A stretch of DNA of 39,990 nucleotides from an uncultured Rhodospirillaceae bacterium (GTDB lineage: Bacteria; Pseudomonadota; Alphaproteobacteria; Rhodospirillales; Magnetospirillaceae): positions 1-39,990 of the forward strand of contig CAIULK010000064.1 of NCBI GenBank assembly GCA_903899885.1, read 5' to 3'. Positions 18,359-29,124 of the stretch are shown here, one piece after another. The notes under the pieces were generated by a model, which did no database searches, was not told the DNA's origin, and saw only the letters and a list, made by a program, of their open reading frames with translations. A program made the translations under genes and the position numbers. Each line of letters starts with the position of its first letter. Position 1 is the first letter of the stretch.

Positions 18359-19435
18359 ATGTCGCAGGCTACGTTGCGTCTCGTGGATAAGGACACCATG
18401 GATAGGCAGAAGGCACTGGAAGCCGCCGTCGGTCAAATTGAACGGGCGTTCGGCAAGGGTTCGATCATGCGGATGGGCAGCCGCGAGGTTGTCGATGTCG
18501 AGGTGGTCTCGACCGGGTCGTTGGGCCTGGATCTGGCGCTGGGAATCGGCGGTCTGCCCAGGGGCCGGATCATCGAGATCTACGGCCCGGAAAGCTCGGG
18601 CAAAACCACCTTGGCCCTGCATGTGATCGCCGAGGCGCAAAAGAAGGGCGGCACCTGCGCCTTCATCGACGCCGAACACGCGCTGGACCCCGGATATGCC
18701 CGCAAATTGGGGGTCAATCTCAACGATCTGTTGATCAGCCAACCCGACGCCGGTGAACAGGCCCTGGAAATCTGCGATACCCTGGTGCGGTCGGGCGCGG
18801 TCGATGTGCTGGTGGTCGATTCGGTGGCCGCCCTGGTGCCGCGCGCCGAATTGGAAGGCGAGATGGGCGACAGCCATGTCGGCCTGCACGCCCGGCTGAT
18901 GAGCCAGGCGCTGCGCAAACTGACCGGCTCGGTGTCGCGCTCGAAGACCATCGTCATCTTCATCAATCAGATCCGCATGAAGATCGGCGTGATGTTCGGC
19001 AATCCCGAAACCACCACCGGCGGCAACGCCTTGAAATTCTATGCCTCGGTCCGCCTGGAAATCCGCCGCATCGGCGCGGTCAAGGAAAAGGACGAGGTGG
19101 TCGGCAATCAGACCCGGGTCAAGGTGGTCAAGAACAAGCTGGCGCCGCCCTTCAAGGTGGTCGAGTTCGACGTGATGTACGGCGAGGGCGTGTCGAAAAC
19201 CGGTGAATTGATTGATCTCGGCGTCAAGGGCGGGATCATCGAAAAGTCGGGGGCGTGGTTCTCGTACAATTCGACGCGGATCGGCCAGGGCCGTGAAAAC
19301 GCCAAGACCTATATGCGCGAGCATCCCGACACCGCGGCGGAAATCGAGGCGACCATCCGGGCCGCCGCCGCCCAGATCGCCGACGCGCTGGCCGGTGGCC
19401 CGGGCGATCTCGACGGCGCCCCGGTCGAGGAATAA
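18359..19435 (+). CDS. recA: Recombinase RecA
   Basis: RecA forms filaments on single-stranded DNA, drives homologous strand exchange and triggers LexA self-cleavage. The 358 residues are full length. Walker A is [13 protein letters not shown], Walker B is [21 protein letters not shown], and the L1/L2 DNA-binding loops surround [19 protein letters not shown] and [21 protein letters not shown]. The C-terminal domain ends in an acidic tail (DLDGAPVEE). ATG 18359 follows a strong GAGGGAGG site. The gene is monocistronic, is preceded by SOS-like sites, and converges on the ArsC-like gene 23 bases beyond its stop. Confidence 0.99.
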   Translation: MSQATLRLVDKDTMDRQKALEAAVGQIERAFGKGSIMRMGSREVVDVEVVSTGSLGLDLALGIGGLPRGRIIEIYGPESSGKTTLALHVIAEAQKKGGTCAFIDAEHALDPGYARKLGVNLNDLLISQPDAGEQALEICDTLVRSGAVDVLVVDSVAALVPRAELEGEMGDSHVGLHARLMSQALRKLTGSVSRSKTIVIFINQIRMKIGVMFGNPETTTGGNALKFYASVRLEIRRIGAVKEKDEVVGNQTRVKVVKNKLAPPFKVVEFDVMYGEGVSKTGELIDLGVKGGIIEKSGAWFSYNSTRIGQGRENAKTYMREHPDTAAEIEATIRAAAAQIADALAGGPGDLDGAPVEE

Positions 19436-19451
19436 GACCGAACCGTCGGCG

Positions 19452-19468
19452 CGGGGAGTTATTCCCCG
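19452..19468. terminator. Weak hairpin between recA and the ArsC-like gene
   Basis: CGGGGA at 19452-19457 pairs with TCCCCG at 19463-19468 around a 5-base loop that covers the ArsC-like stop codon. No T-tract follows, so any termination would be weak. It is the only terminator-like structure in this 23-base convergent gap. Confidence 0.3.
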
Positions 19469-19944
19469 TGCCCGATGGTGTCGAGGCGGTTCTTCAGCGC
19501 CAGCCGGTCTAGGCCGTCCATCCGCAAGCAGGTGAACAGGCCGATCCAGGTGTCGAGGACGCGGAAAATCTCGGCCCGTTTGGCCGCCTTTTCGGCCGGC
19601 GTGCCGGTCGTGGCCGCCGGATCGGGGATGCCCCAATGGGCGGTCATCGGCTGGCCCGGCCAGTTGGGGCATTTTTCACCGGCGATCTCGTCGCACAGGG
19701 TGAAGATGAAATCCATGTGCGGCGCGTCGGGATTGGCGAACTCGTCCCACGATTTGGTGCGCAGCGCCGCGGTGCTGTAATTCAACCGCGACAGCAGCGC
19801 CACGGATTCGGGGTGAAGGGCATCGGCGGGGCGGCTGCCTGCGCTGTAGGCTTGAAACCGGCCCTTGGCGGCGCGATTAAGAATGCACTCGGCCATTTGG
19901 CTGCGGGCCGAATTATCGCTGCAAAGAAACAGCACGTTGTACAT
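19459..19944 (-). CDS. ArsC-type arsenate reductase / low-MW phosphatase family
   Basis: This 161-residue protein has the CX5R phosphate-binding loop near the N-terminus: C8-SDNSA-R14 in VLFLCSDNSARSQMAE. A second cysteine pair, C84 and C92, lies in FTLCDEIAGEKCPNWPG, and HWGIPDP follows with the general-acid aspartate. This layout matches thioredoxin-coupled arsenate reductases, which reduce arsenate through a cysteine relay, and some low-molecular-weight phosphatases. No ArsR, ArsB or Acr3 gene is adjacent, so arsenic resistance is uncertain. ATG 19944 sits 5 bases after GGAGG and is preferred over the GTG at 19950. Confidence 0.82.
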   Translation of the reverse strand: MYNVLFLCSDNSARSQMAECILNRAAKGRFQAYSAGSRPADALHPESVALLSRLNYSTAALRTKSWDEFANPDAPHMDFIFTLCDEIAGEKCPNWPGQPMTAHWGIPDPAATTGTPAEKAAKRAEIFRVLDTWIGLFTCLRMDGLDRLALKNRLDTIGHGE

Positions 19945-20144
19945 CCCCACCTCCGCCTTTGGGAAAATCGTCCCCGCCGAATTGTCGGCGTCGAGGCTGT
20001 TTTGAACACCATCGTTCGCCGCCTCTCAACAAGAACCCGCACGCGTCACGAAACGATCACGCCGTAACGCGATACCCAGCCCTGCATGACCGGCATGTCA
20101 CGGGTCTTGAAGTCGCCGACGAAAGCCGCTAGGGTGAGAATGCA

Positions 20145-20163
20145 ATTGCGAACCAATCGCAAT
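20145..20163 (+). promoter_or_regulatory. Fur-like operator upstream of feoAB
   Basis: ATTGCGA-ACCAA-TCGCAAT is a perfect 7-base inverted repeat with a 5-base spacer, 30 bases before feoA. An overlapping 8-base palindrome GCAATTGC lies at 20142-20149. The TTGCGAA...TCGCAA form resembles iron-responsive Fur or Irr-type sites in alphaproteobacteria, and the position before ferrous-iron uptake genes supports iron control. The regulator's identity is inferred. Confidence 0.6.
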
Positions 20164-20193
20164 AAAACAGTCTTACGGGAAGCGCACGATCGC

Positions 20194-20505
20194 ATGAGTC
20201 ACTCCTGTCCGGATAATTCAGCCGCCCTCCATGGGGTTCCCCTGGGCGGCTTAACGCGGGGCGACAAGGCCCGGATCATCGCCCTTGATGAGGCCGCCGT
20301 GATCACCAGCTTGGCCCCGGGCGAACTCGAACGGCGATTGATCGAAATGGGTCTGATCGAGGGGGCCTGGATCGAGGTTTTGCACGAGGGGTTCCCGCGC
20401 CGCGACCCGATCGCCGTGCGGGTTGACGACCATACCGTGGCGTTGCGCCGGGCCGAGGCCAACGCGGTGATCGTAACGCTAGAGCCGGGCGGGATTCACG
20501 AATGA
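20194..20505 (+). CDS. feoA: Ferrous iron transport protein A
   Basis: FeoA is a small SH3-like partner of FeoB needed for ferrous iron uptake. The 103 residues contain the conserved core ITSLAPGELERRLIEMGLIEGAWIEVLHEG and RRDPIAVRVDDHTVALRRAEANAVIV, after a 25-residue lead with little similarity. The start at 20194 (MSHSCPD) is chosen because the frame further upstream covers the Fur-like operator. Its TGA overlaps the feoB ATG, so the two are coupled. No feoC is present downstream. Confidence 0.92.
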   Translation: MSHSCPDNSAALHGVPLGGLTRGDKARIIALDEAAVITSLAPGELERRLIEMGLIEGAWIEVLHEGFPRRDPIAVRVDDHTVALRRAEANAVIVTLEPGGIHE

Positions 20506-22379
20506 GCAAGGAAAAAGCGCCGCGGGTCGCCCTGGTCGGCAACCCCAACAGCGGCAAGACCGCGGTTTTCAACGCGTTGACCGGCGCGCGGCAAAAGGTC
20601 GCCAACTATGCGGGGGTGACCGTCGAGAAAAAGGAAGGCACCTTCGTCAGCCCGGCCGGAACCCGTGTTCAGGTCATCGATCTTCCCGGCACCTATTCGC
20701 TGCGGGCGCGGTCGCCCGACGAAGCGGTTACCCGCGACGTCGTGTTGGGGCGGCAAGAGGGCGAGGATATCCCCGATGCCATCGTTTTCGTCGCCGACGC
20801 CACCAATCTGCGGCAGAACTTGCGCCTAGCGTTGGAACTGAAAAGCCTGGGGCGTCCGATCATCCTGGCGCTCAACATGATGGATGCGGCCGAGAAGCAG
20901 GGCATGGCGGTCGATGGCACGGAACTGTCGGCCGAACTGGGCATGCCGGTGGTGCCCACGATCGCCATCCAAAAAGGCGGAGTCGAGAAATTACTGGCGC
21001 AGATCGACCGCACCATTCAGGTGGCGCAGAGCGAGGGTTGGGCGCCGATGCAGGCCGAATGCGGCTGGAGCGAGCCCTCGTCGCGGCAATTGCGCGATTT
21101 TAGCCGCGAGGTCGAGCGGGTGCTGGCGCGCGCCGTCTATGCCCCGGCCCGCCCGCACAAGGCCACCCGTCAGATGGACCGGGTGCTGCTGCACCCCATC
21201 ACCGGGCTGACCATCTTGATGACCGTCCTGTTCTTGATGTTCCAGGCGGTGTTTACCTGGGCGCGCTTGCCGATGGAATTGATCGATGCGGGCATCAGCG
21301 GCCTCGGCACCTGGTTGACGGCGGTGATGGCGGCGGGGCCGCTGCGCAGTTTACTGGTCGATGGGGTCTTGGCCGGGGTTGGCAGCGTCGTGATGTTTCT
21401 GCCGCAAATCCTGGTCCTGTTCTTCTTCATCCAGTTGCTGGAGGATTCGGGCTATATGGCGCGGGCGGCGTTCTTGCTGGATCGCCTGATGGGCGGGGTC
21501 GGGCTGCACGGGCGCGCTTTTATTCCGCTGTTGTCCAGTTTCGCCTGCGCCGTGCCGGGGATCATGGCGGCACGCACCATCGAAAACCGCGCCGACCGCA
21601 TCGCGACCATCATGATCGCGCCGTTGATGACCTGCTCGGCCCGCCTGCCGGTCTATACCCTGATCATCGCGGCCTTCGTGCCGGATACGAAATATCTTGG
21701 TGGCTGGGTCGGTTTGCCGGGTTTGGTGATGTTCGGGCTGTATGCGGCGGGAATCGTTTCGGGCCTGCTGGTGGCGCTCGGAATGAAGCACACACTGTTG
21801 CGCGGCGCTCGTGAACCGCTGTTGATGGAACTTCCCGCCTATCGCCTGCCGCGCGCGCGCAATATTGCGCTGGCGCTGTATGACCGGGCCAAGGCCTTTC
21901 TGGTCCGCGCGGGCACGATCATCTTTTGGATGATGGTTTTGGTCTGGCTGCTGGGCAGTTACCCGTTGCCGCCCGATGGCGCCACCGAACCGGCGATCCG
22001 CTATTCGATCGCGGGGGCGATCGGCCGGGCGCTGGAACCCTTGTTGGCGCCGATCGGATTCAACTGGCAGATCGCGGTGGCGCTGGTGCCGGGCATGGCG
22101 GCGCGCGAGGTGGCGGTGGGCGTGCTGGGCACGATCTACTCACTGTCGGACAGCGGTGAGGCGCTGCGCACCTCGCTGGCCGGGGTGCTGGCCCATTCCT
22201 GGAGCCTGCCGACCGCGCTGTCGCTGTTGGCGTGGTACGTGTTCTCGCCGCAGTGCCTGGCCACGCTGGGCGTGGTGCGGCGCGAGCTGAACTCGCGCTT
22301 TTGGCCAGCGGTGATGTTCGTGTCGCTGTTGGCCTTGGCCTATGGCGCCGCCTTCATCACCTACCGGCTGGCGCTGTGG

Positions 22380-22391
<12 letters not shown>
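20502..22391 (+). CDS. feoB: Ferrous iron transport protein B
   Basis: FeoB imports Fe2+ across the inner membrane using an N-terminal GTPase. The 629 residues comprise a G domain with GNPNSGKT (about 13-20), DLPGTYSL and LALNMMD (NxxD), then a membrane region from about residue 230. Two gating segments are visible, [21 protein letters not shown] and [16 protein letters not shown], with [18 protein letters not shown] near the end. It is shorter than the 773 residues of E. coli FeoB, as in many alphaproteobacteria. A Fur-like site precedes feoA. The last 12 bases overlap the convergent ettA. Confidence 0.97.
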
Positions 22392-24059
<1,668 letters not shown>

Positions 24060-24087
24060 GCGTTCGGACTCCTGAATCGCTGCCGGG

Positions 24088-24903
24088 TTAGTAGTCCCGC
24101 CCGTCCTCGTCGTCAAGCGCCCCCACGGGGGCGGTGTCAAGCGCGCCCGCATGGGCGGTCAGAAAGCGGCAGTCCGTACCCTCCAGAGCCAGCGCCGTTA
24201 GGCGCCCCGAGCGGTAGGCGCCGGTATCGATGCCGATCCGGTTTCGCCGGATCACCGGGGTGGGGGTGACCGAATGGCCGTGCACGACCACCGGGCCGAA
24301 ATCCTCGGACGAGCGCAGGAACGGCTCGCGAATCCACATCAGATCCTCGGGCCGCTGGTCGGTCAGCGCGATGCCGGGGCGCAGGCCCGCATGGACGAAC
24401 AAGTAATCGCCCTCGCGGTGGGTCAGGGCCAGGGATTCCAGGAAGCGGCGGTGCGCCTTGGGCAAGGCGCGCTCGAAGGGCAGGCGCAACGCCTCGCTGT
24501 CCAACGGGGGGAGGTCTCCCAGATACGACCGAAGGGTATCCAGACCGCCATTGGCCCGCCACACCCGCCCCTTGTCGGCTTGGTCGAGAAAGGCCAGCAG
24601 CAAATCCTCGTGATTGCCGCGCAAGGCGATCCATCCGGCGCCGGCCAAAGGTCCGGTGGCTGGCGCGCCCAAGGCCAGCCGTTCGATCACCGCCTTCGAA
24701 TCCGGGCCGCGATCGACGTAATCACCCAGGAACACCAACACCGGGCGCGCATGGGGGCGCAATGCCGCATCGCATTCAATGCCGGTCAGCAGTGCACGCA
24801 AGAGATCCGCGCGGCCATGCACGTCACCGATGGCGTAAACCACCACGCCGTCGGGCGTCCTTGGGGACGCGCCGTCGCTCTGGCTGGAATTGCTGGAACC
24901 CAT
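24088..24903 (-). CDS. PPP-family metallophosphatase
   Basis: This 271-residue protein shows the two-metal phosphoesterase signature in order: GDVHG (26-30), GDYVDRG (about 60-66), GNHE (about 95), then FVHAGLRPG and VVHGHS with metal-binding histidines. This is the pattern of bacterial serine/threonine phosphatases and related Ap4A hydrolases; members act on phosphoproteins or dinucleotide polyphosphates. The N-terminus is serine-rich and hydrophilic with no signal peptide, so it is cytosolic. It lies upstream of ettA and is divergent from the degenerate GGDEF/EAL-like operon with 96 bases between starts. Confidence 0.88.
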   Translation of the reverse strand: MGSSNSSQSDGASPRTPDGVVVYAIGDVHGRADLLRALLTGIECDAALRPHARPVLVFLGDYVDRGPDSKAVIERLALGAPATGPLAGAGWIALRGNHEDLLLAFLDQADKGRVWRANGGLDTLRSYLGDLPPLDSEALRLPFERALPKAHRRFLESLALTHREGDYLFVHAGLRPGIALTDQRPEDLMWIREPFLRSSEDFGPVVVHGHSVTPTPVIRRNRIGIDTGAYRSGRLTALALEGTDCRFLTAHAGALDTAPVGALDDEDGRDY

Positions 24904-24912
24904 TTTTACCCT

Positions 24913-24926
24913 AGGAGGTGAAAGTG
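24913..24926 (+). other. Strong Shine-Dalgarno with GTG, possible leader
   Basis: AGGAGG at 24913-24918 lies five bases before GTG at 24924, which opens a frame running to 25142 across the start of the downstream gene in another frame. The first codons (VPIVYPILTISEH) are unusually AT-rich. It may be a leader peptide or chance; the encoded product resembles nothing I recognise. Confidence 0.2.
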
Positions 24927-24999
24927 CCGATCGTATATCCTATTTTAACAATATCTGAACATAGTCAGGGTCTGGAACAAGGGCCCAGCGGGTGGAAAA

Positions 25000-26335
25000 A
25001 TGAACGCAAACGCGTTCGGGGACCGGGCACAGGAAGTCGTCACGCCGGAGAAGCTTCTGTTCGATGCGGCCGAGCGTGTCGGCCGCGTGCGGGAAGGACG
25101 GGTGGCGCTGCACCTGCATTTGTCGCGCCTATTGCCACATAATCGGCGGGAAGCGATGATCCGTATTGCCTTCCGGTTGTTCGAATCGATGGTCGATTTG
25201 TATCGCGGCCAAATGTTCCTGCTGACCAATTCCGACATCGTCCTAATCTGCAAGGACGCGCGGACCAGCGACCTCGACGCGGTGACCACCCGGATGCGGG
25301 CGCTGTTCTCGAAGGACCCCTTGACCTTCACCGAGGACGACCACGGCCAAGACCCGTTCGCGACCGCTTACGAACTCGAATATGATTACGACGCCTTCTT
25401 CCACGTCTGCCATCGGCTGGTCGAGGACGCCCGCAAGCTGGCCATCGAGAATCGGGGCGCGCCGGTTATCCACGAATTGGATTCGCGCAGCCTGACCCAG
25501 GTTCTGGGGCGCATTTCGGGCACCGACATCGCGGGCATCGTGCGCCGCCAGCCCTGCGTGACCATTCAAAGCCGTGGCAGCGCCGAGGTGTTGTTTCAGG
25601 AATTCTATGTCTCGATCGGTGATTTGCAAAAGGCGCTGGCCCCCGACGTCGATCTGTTGTCGAACCGTTGGCTGTTCCAGCATTTGTCGCAGGTTCTCGA
25701 TCTTCGCGTCCTGGCGGCGCTGGAAAACGCCGGGTTGCGCAAGCAGCCGGCCGCCTATTCATTGAATTTGAACCGAGCCACCGTCGATTCGCCCTTGTTC
25801 CAAACCTTCATGGACGGCCCGGGATCAAAGGCCGGGGTTTTCGTCGAATTCCAGCTGGTCGATATCGTCAGCGATCTCGACGCCTTTTTCGCCACCCCGC
25901 GATCGTCTGCGCACCCGGGGCTGCCGCACCATCTTGGACGGCGTCAACATGATCGTGATGCAGATGGTCGATGTCGAAACCTACGGCACCGATTACGTCA
26001 AGGTCACCTGGAGCCCGGACATGGCGGGCGACACCCAAACCGCCCAAATCGCCAAGGCGCTGACCCCGCTGGGCTTCGACCGGGTGATCTTGTCGCGTTG
26101 CGATTCGGAAAGCGCCATCACCTGGGGGGTCAAGCTGGGCATCCACAATTTCCAGGGCCGGTTCCTGGACGCGATGACGGCGGCGGTCACCATGGCTCAA
26201 TGCCCCAAGGCGGCGGCCTGCACCTTGCCGCAATGCAATCGCCGCCACGGCGTGATCGCCGGCAATCCGCGCGCCGAATGCGGCGACAACGACATGCTCG
26301 ATCTGTTTCCGTCCTTGAAGGCGATCCGGTTATGA
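25000..26335 (+). pseudogene. Frameshifted GGDEF/EAL-like protein, first paralog
   Basis: A protein of about 445 residues is read in one frame to about 25895 and then in the +1 frame to 26335. The switch lies in a C4 tract (25895-25898); removing one C restores ATRDRLRTRGCRTILDG, which aligns with the second paralog. The N-terminal part looks like a degenerate GGDEF fold (LFESMVDLYRGQMFLLTNSD where GGDEF would sit). The C-terminal part looks like a degenerate EAL domain (QEFYVSI, YSLNLNRAT, VEFQLVDI, YVKVTW, FQGRF). A cysteine cluster C-x5-C-x4-C-x14-C closes the protein. Without correction, the first frame reads on into the second paralog as an 863-codon fusion. This may be a true mutation, programmed shift or sequencing error. 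Confidence 0.7.
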
Positions 26336-27591
26336 CCCCGCCTCCGCCTTCCCCCGCGGCGCCGGTCGGGGCGACGGTCCTGCCCGGCGCGGCCGAAACC
26401 CAGCTGGTCGATTATTTGACCCGGTTGGACCGCCACCGCACCGACCGGCGCGCCGTGCTGATCCAGTTGTCGGGGTTGCAGCCGATCAACCGGCGCGAAC
26501 ATCATCTGCGCGCCGCCAGCAGCCCCTTCGCGCCGCTGGTCAACGTGCAGAATGCACAAGCTTTTAACCTGACCAACGCCGATTTGATGGTGGTCTACAA
26601 GGCGGCCGTCCAAGACGCGGTCGAGGCGGCGATCGTCAAGCTGCGCTTCATGTTCTCGGACGATCCGATGATCTTGAAGGAGGAAACCTCGACGCTCAGC
26701 TTCTGCACTTGGTATTCCTTGATCGAGGATTATACCGAGGTGATGGATCTGGCGCGGGGCCGCCTTGACGAGATCATGGAACTGCAGCGCCGGGCCAAGG
26801 TGCGTGCCGAGCCGGCGGCGCCCGATAAACGCTCGCGCGGGGTGCCGCTCACCCCCGATCTGTTGACCAAGGCCGAGGCGGCGCTTGACCAAGCCGATCT
26901 GGCCAATCTGATGCGGCGCCAAGCGGTGTGCGCCTTGGTTGGACAATCCTCGCCGCAGCCGGTGTTCAACGAGCTGTTCATCTCGATCTTGGAATTGCGC
27001 CAAGCGTTGATGCCGCAGGTCAATGTGGCGTCCAGCCCGTGGCTGTTCCAGCAATTGACCGAAACCCTGGACCGCCGGGTGCTGTCCTTGTTGAACAAGC
27101 ACGACGACCGCACGCTGGAAAGCGACATTTCGATCAATCTGAATGTCTCGACCATCCTGTCGCCGGAATTTCAGAAGTTCGACGACAATGTGCGCCCCGG
27201 CACGCGCGGCACCATCGTGCTGGAACTGCAAAAGATCGATATCTTCGCCGATCTGGGCGCCTATCTGTTCGCCCGCGATTTCGCCCGCGACCGTGGCTAC
27301 CGGATCTGCATCGACGGCTTGACCTATGCGATGCTGCCCTATGTCGATCGCGAACGGCTGGGCGCCGATTTGATCAAGCTGGTTTGGGAGCCCTCGCTGG
27401 CCGACGAGGCGGGCGGGCAATCCCAGGCGATCCGCCGGATCGGTCCTAGCCGGATCGTGCTGTGCCGCTGCGACAGCCCGGCCGCCGTCGATTACGGCCA
27501 GTCGGTGGGCCTTAGCCTGTTCCAGGGCCGCCATGTCGAGATGCTGCTGCAAACCGATCTCCGGCGGCGTGGAAAAGCACGGCCGCGATGA
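26332..27591 (+). CDS. Degenerate GGDEF/EAL-like protein, second paralog
   Basis: This 419-residue soluble protein is paralogous to the preceding frameshifted gene over its whole length. A Pro/Ala-rich lead (1-25) is followed by a GGDEF-like part with NLTNADLMVV. An acidic/basic linker (about 140-180) leads to an EAL-like part: NELFISILELRQAL for EAL, ISINLNVSTILSP for the NxS motif, IVLELQKIDI, ICIDGL where DDFG is expected, LIKLVW and FQGRHVE. Several metal-site residues seem kept, but the second Asp and the EGVE glutamate are not, so c-di-GMP hydrolysis is doubtful and nucleotide sensing more plausible. ATGA overlaps couple it to both neighbours. Family placement is by eye. Confidence 0.75.
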   Translation: MTPPPPSPAAPVGATVLPGAAETQLVDYLTRLDRHRTDRRAVLIQLSGLQPINRREHHLRAASSPFAPLVNVQNAQAFNLTNADLMVVYKAAVQDAVEAAIVKLRFMFSDDPMILKEETSTLSFCTWYSLIEDYTEVMDLARGRLDEIMELQRRAKVRAEPAAPDKRSRGVPLTPDLLTKAEAALDQADLANLMRRQAVCALVGQSSPQPVFNELFISILELRQALMPQVNVASSPWLFQQLTETLDRRVLSLLNKHDDRTLESDISINLNVSTILSPEFQKFDDNVRPGTRGTIVLELQKIDIFADLGAYLFARDFARDRGYRICIDGLTYAMLPYVDRERLGADLIKLVWEPSLADEAGGQSQAIRRIGPSRIVLCRCDSPAAVDYGQSVGLSLFQGRHVEMLLQTDLRRRGKARPR

Positions 27592-28328
27592 TCGAGTCCG
27601 CCATTGAGGCCACCCGTCTGTGCAAGAATTTCGGCGGCGTGTGTGCGGTCGATGATGTGTCGTTCTCGGTCGAGACTGGATCGATCACCGCGCTGCTGGG
27701 CGGCAACGGGGCGGGCAAGACCACCACCTTGTCGATGCTGTTGGGCGTGCTTCTGCCGTGTTCCGGCCAAGTCCGGGTGTTGGGCGAGGATATGATCGCC
27801 CACCGTTACCGGGTTCTGCCCCGGATGAATTTTTCGAGCCCCTATGTCGATCTGCCCCATCGTCTCACGGTGCGCGAGAACCTCACCGTCTATGGCCGCC
27901 TGTACGCCGTCGAACACCTGAAAACGCGCATCGCCGCCTTGGCCGATCAGCTCGATATCAAGGGCTTTCTCGACAAGCCGGTCGGGCGCTTGTCGGCCGG
28001 GCAGAAGACCCGGGTCGCCTTGGCCAAGGCGCTGCTCAACAAGCCCGCCTTGCTGCTGCTCGACGAGCCGACCGCCTCGCTTGATCCCGACACCGCCGAC
28101 TGGGTGCGGACGTGGTTGAACGATTACCGCCGTGAGAGCGGCGCCACGATCTTGCTGGCCTCGCACAACATGGCCGAGGTCGAGCGGATCTGCGATCAGG
28201 TGATGATCATGAAGGCCGGCAGGATCGTCGACCAGGGTCCGCCCGTCGACCTCATCGCCCGTTTTGGCCGCGCCACGCTGGAGGAAGTGTTTCTCGACAT
28301 CGCCCGAGGGAAGGACCGCGAGACATGA
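27588..28328 (+). CDS. ABC transporter ATP-binding protein
   Basis: This 246-residue nucleotide-binding subunit has Walker A LLGGNGAGKTTTLS, a signature RLSAGQKTRVALAKAL, Walker [15 protein letters not shown] and an H-loop ASHNMAEVERICD. The ending VDLIARFGRATLEEVFLDIARG is typical of ABC-2 exporters of the DrrA/NatA/YadG kind. It would pair with the permease encoded next to it; both are linked by ATGA overlaps, as is the upstream GGDEF/EAL-like gene. Substrate unknown: polysaccharide, lipid, drug or peptide export are all possible. The signature is LSAGQ rather than LSGGQ. Confidence 0.93.
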   Translation: MIESAIEATRLCKNFGGVCAVDDVSFSVETGSITALLGGNGAGKTTTLSMLLGVLLPCSGQVRVLGEDMIAHRYRVLPRMNFSSPYVDLPHRLTVRENLTVYGRLYAVEHLKTRIAALADQLDIKGFLDKPVGRLSAGQKTRVALAKALLNKPALLLLDEPTASLDPDTADWVRTWLNDYRRESGATILLASHNMAEVERICDQVMIMKAGRIVDQGPPVDLIARFGRATLEEVFLDIARGKDRET

Positions 28329-29122
28329 TTCCATCCCTGAGGCGGATCGGCGCGATGATCCTGCGCCACTTGTACATCTTGCGGGGCTCGTGGCCGCGCT
28401 TGGTCGAGATGGCCTATTGGCCGGTGGTCAACATGGTGGTGTGGGGCTTCACCAGCCAGTTCTTCGCCAGCCATTCCGACTGGGTATCGAAGGCCGCCGG
28501 GGTGCTGATCGGCGCGGTGCTGCTGTGGGACGTGATGTTTCGCGGCAATCTGGGGGTGTCGCTGTCGTTTTTGGAAGAGATGTGGTCGCGCAATCTGGGG
28601 CATTTGGCGGTCAGCCCGCTCCGGCCCTGGGAGCTGGTGGCCGCGATGCTGTCGATGAGCTTGATCCGCACGGTGATCGGCGTGTTGCCGGCCACGCTGC
28701 TGGCGATCCCGATGTATCACTTTTCGTTGTTCGCCCTGGGGCCGCCGCTGTTGCTGTTCTGGGTCAGTCTGATGGCGACCGGCTGGGCGATCGGGCTGGG
28801 GGTGGCGGCCTTGGTGCTGCGCTTCGGCTTGGGCGCTGAAAGTCTGGCCTGGGTGCTGGTGTTCGCCTTGGCCCCGGTGGCGGGGATCTATTATCCGGTG
28901 TCGGTTTTGCCCGGCTGGTTGCAGGCGGTGGCCTGGGCGTTTCCGCCCGCTCATGTGTTCGAGGGCATGCGTGCCCTGATGTTTGGTCAGCCCTTTCCGA
29001 TCGACCGCCTGATGCATGCGGTGGCATTGAACGTGCTTTATCTGGGCATCACGGGCGCGGTGTTCCTGCGGACCTTCCACATCGCGCGGCGGCGCGGATT
29101 GCTGATGGGTTCCGGGGAATAG
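28325..29122 (+). CDS. ABC-2 type transporter permease
   Basis: This 265-residue inner-membrane protein has six predicted helices of ABC-2 type. Recognisable parts are the N-terminal amphipathic stretch RRIGAMILRHLYILRGSWPRL, the central LEEMWSRNLGHLAVSPLRPWELV (typical of exporters that follow the RNLGNLLVSP-like pattern) and YYPVSVLPGWLQAVAWAFPPAH near the end. It is the membrane partner of the preceding ATPase, whose TGA overlaps this ATG. The stop lies two bases before the MgtC gene start. The transported molecule is unknown. Confidence 0.9.
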   Translation: MIPSLRRIGAMILRHLYILRGSWPRLVEMAYWPVVNMVVWGFTSQFFASHSDWVSKAAGVLIGAVLLWDVMFRGNLGVSLSFLEEMWSRNLGHLAVSPLRPWELVAAMLSMSLIRTVIGVLPATLLAIPMYHFSLFALGPPLLLFWVSLMATGWAIGLGVAALVLRFGLGAESLAWVLVFALAPVAGIYYPVSVLPGWLQAVAWAFPPAHVFEGMRALMFGQPFPIDRLMHAVALNVLYLGITGAVFLRTFHIARRRGLLMGSGE

Positions 29123-29124
29123 CG

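Noticed and set aside
25000-27591. Single 863-residue protein
   Set aside because: The middle part (from about 25900 to 26332) is out of frame with the coding sense, as shown by paralog alignment and the clean +1 frame ending at 26335.
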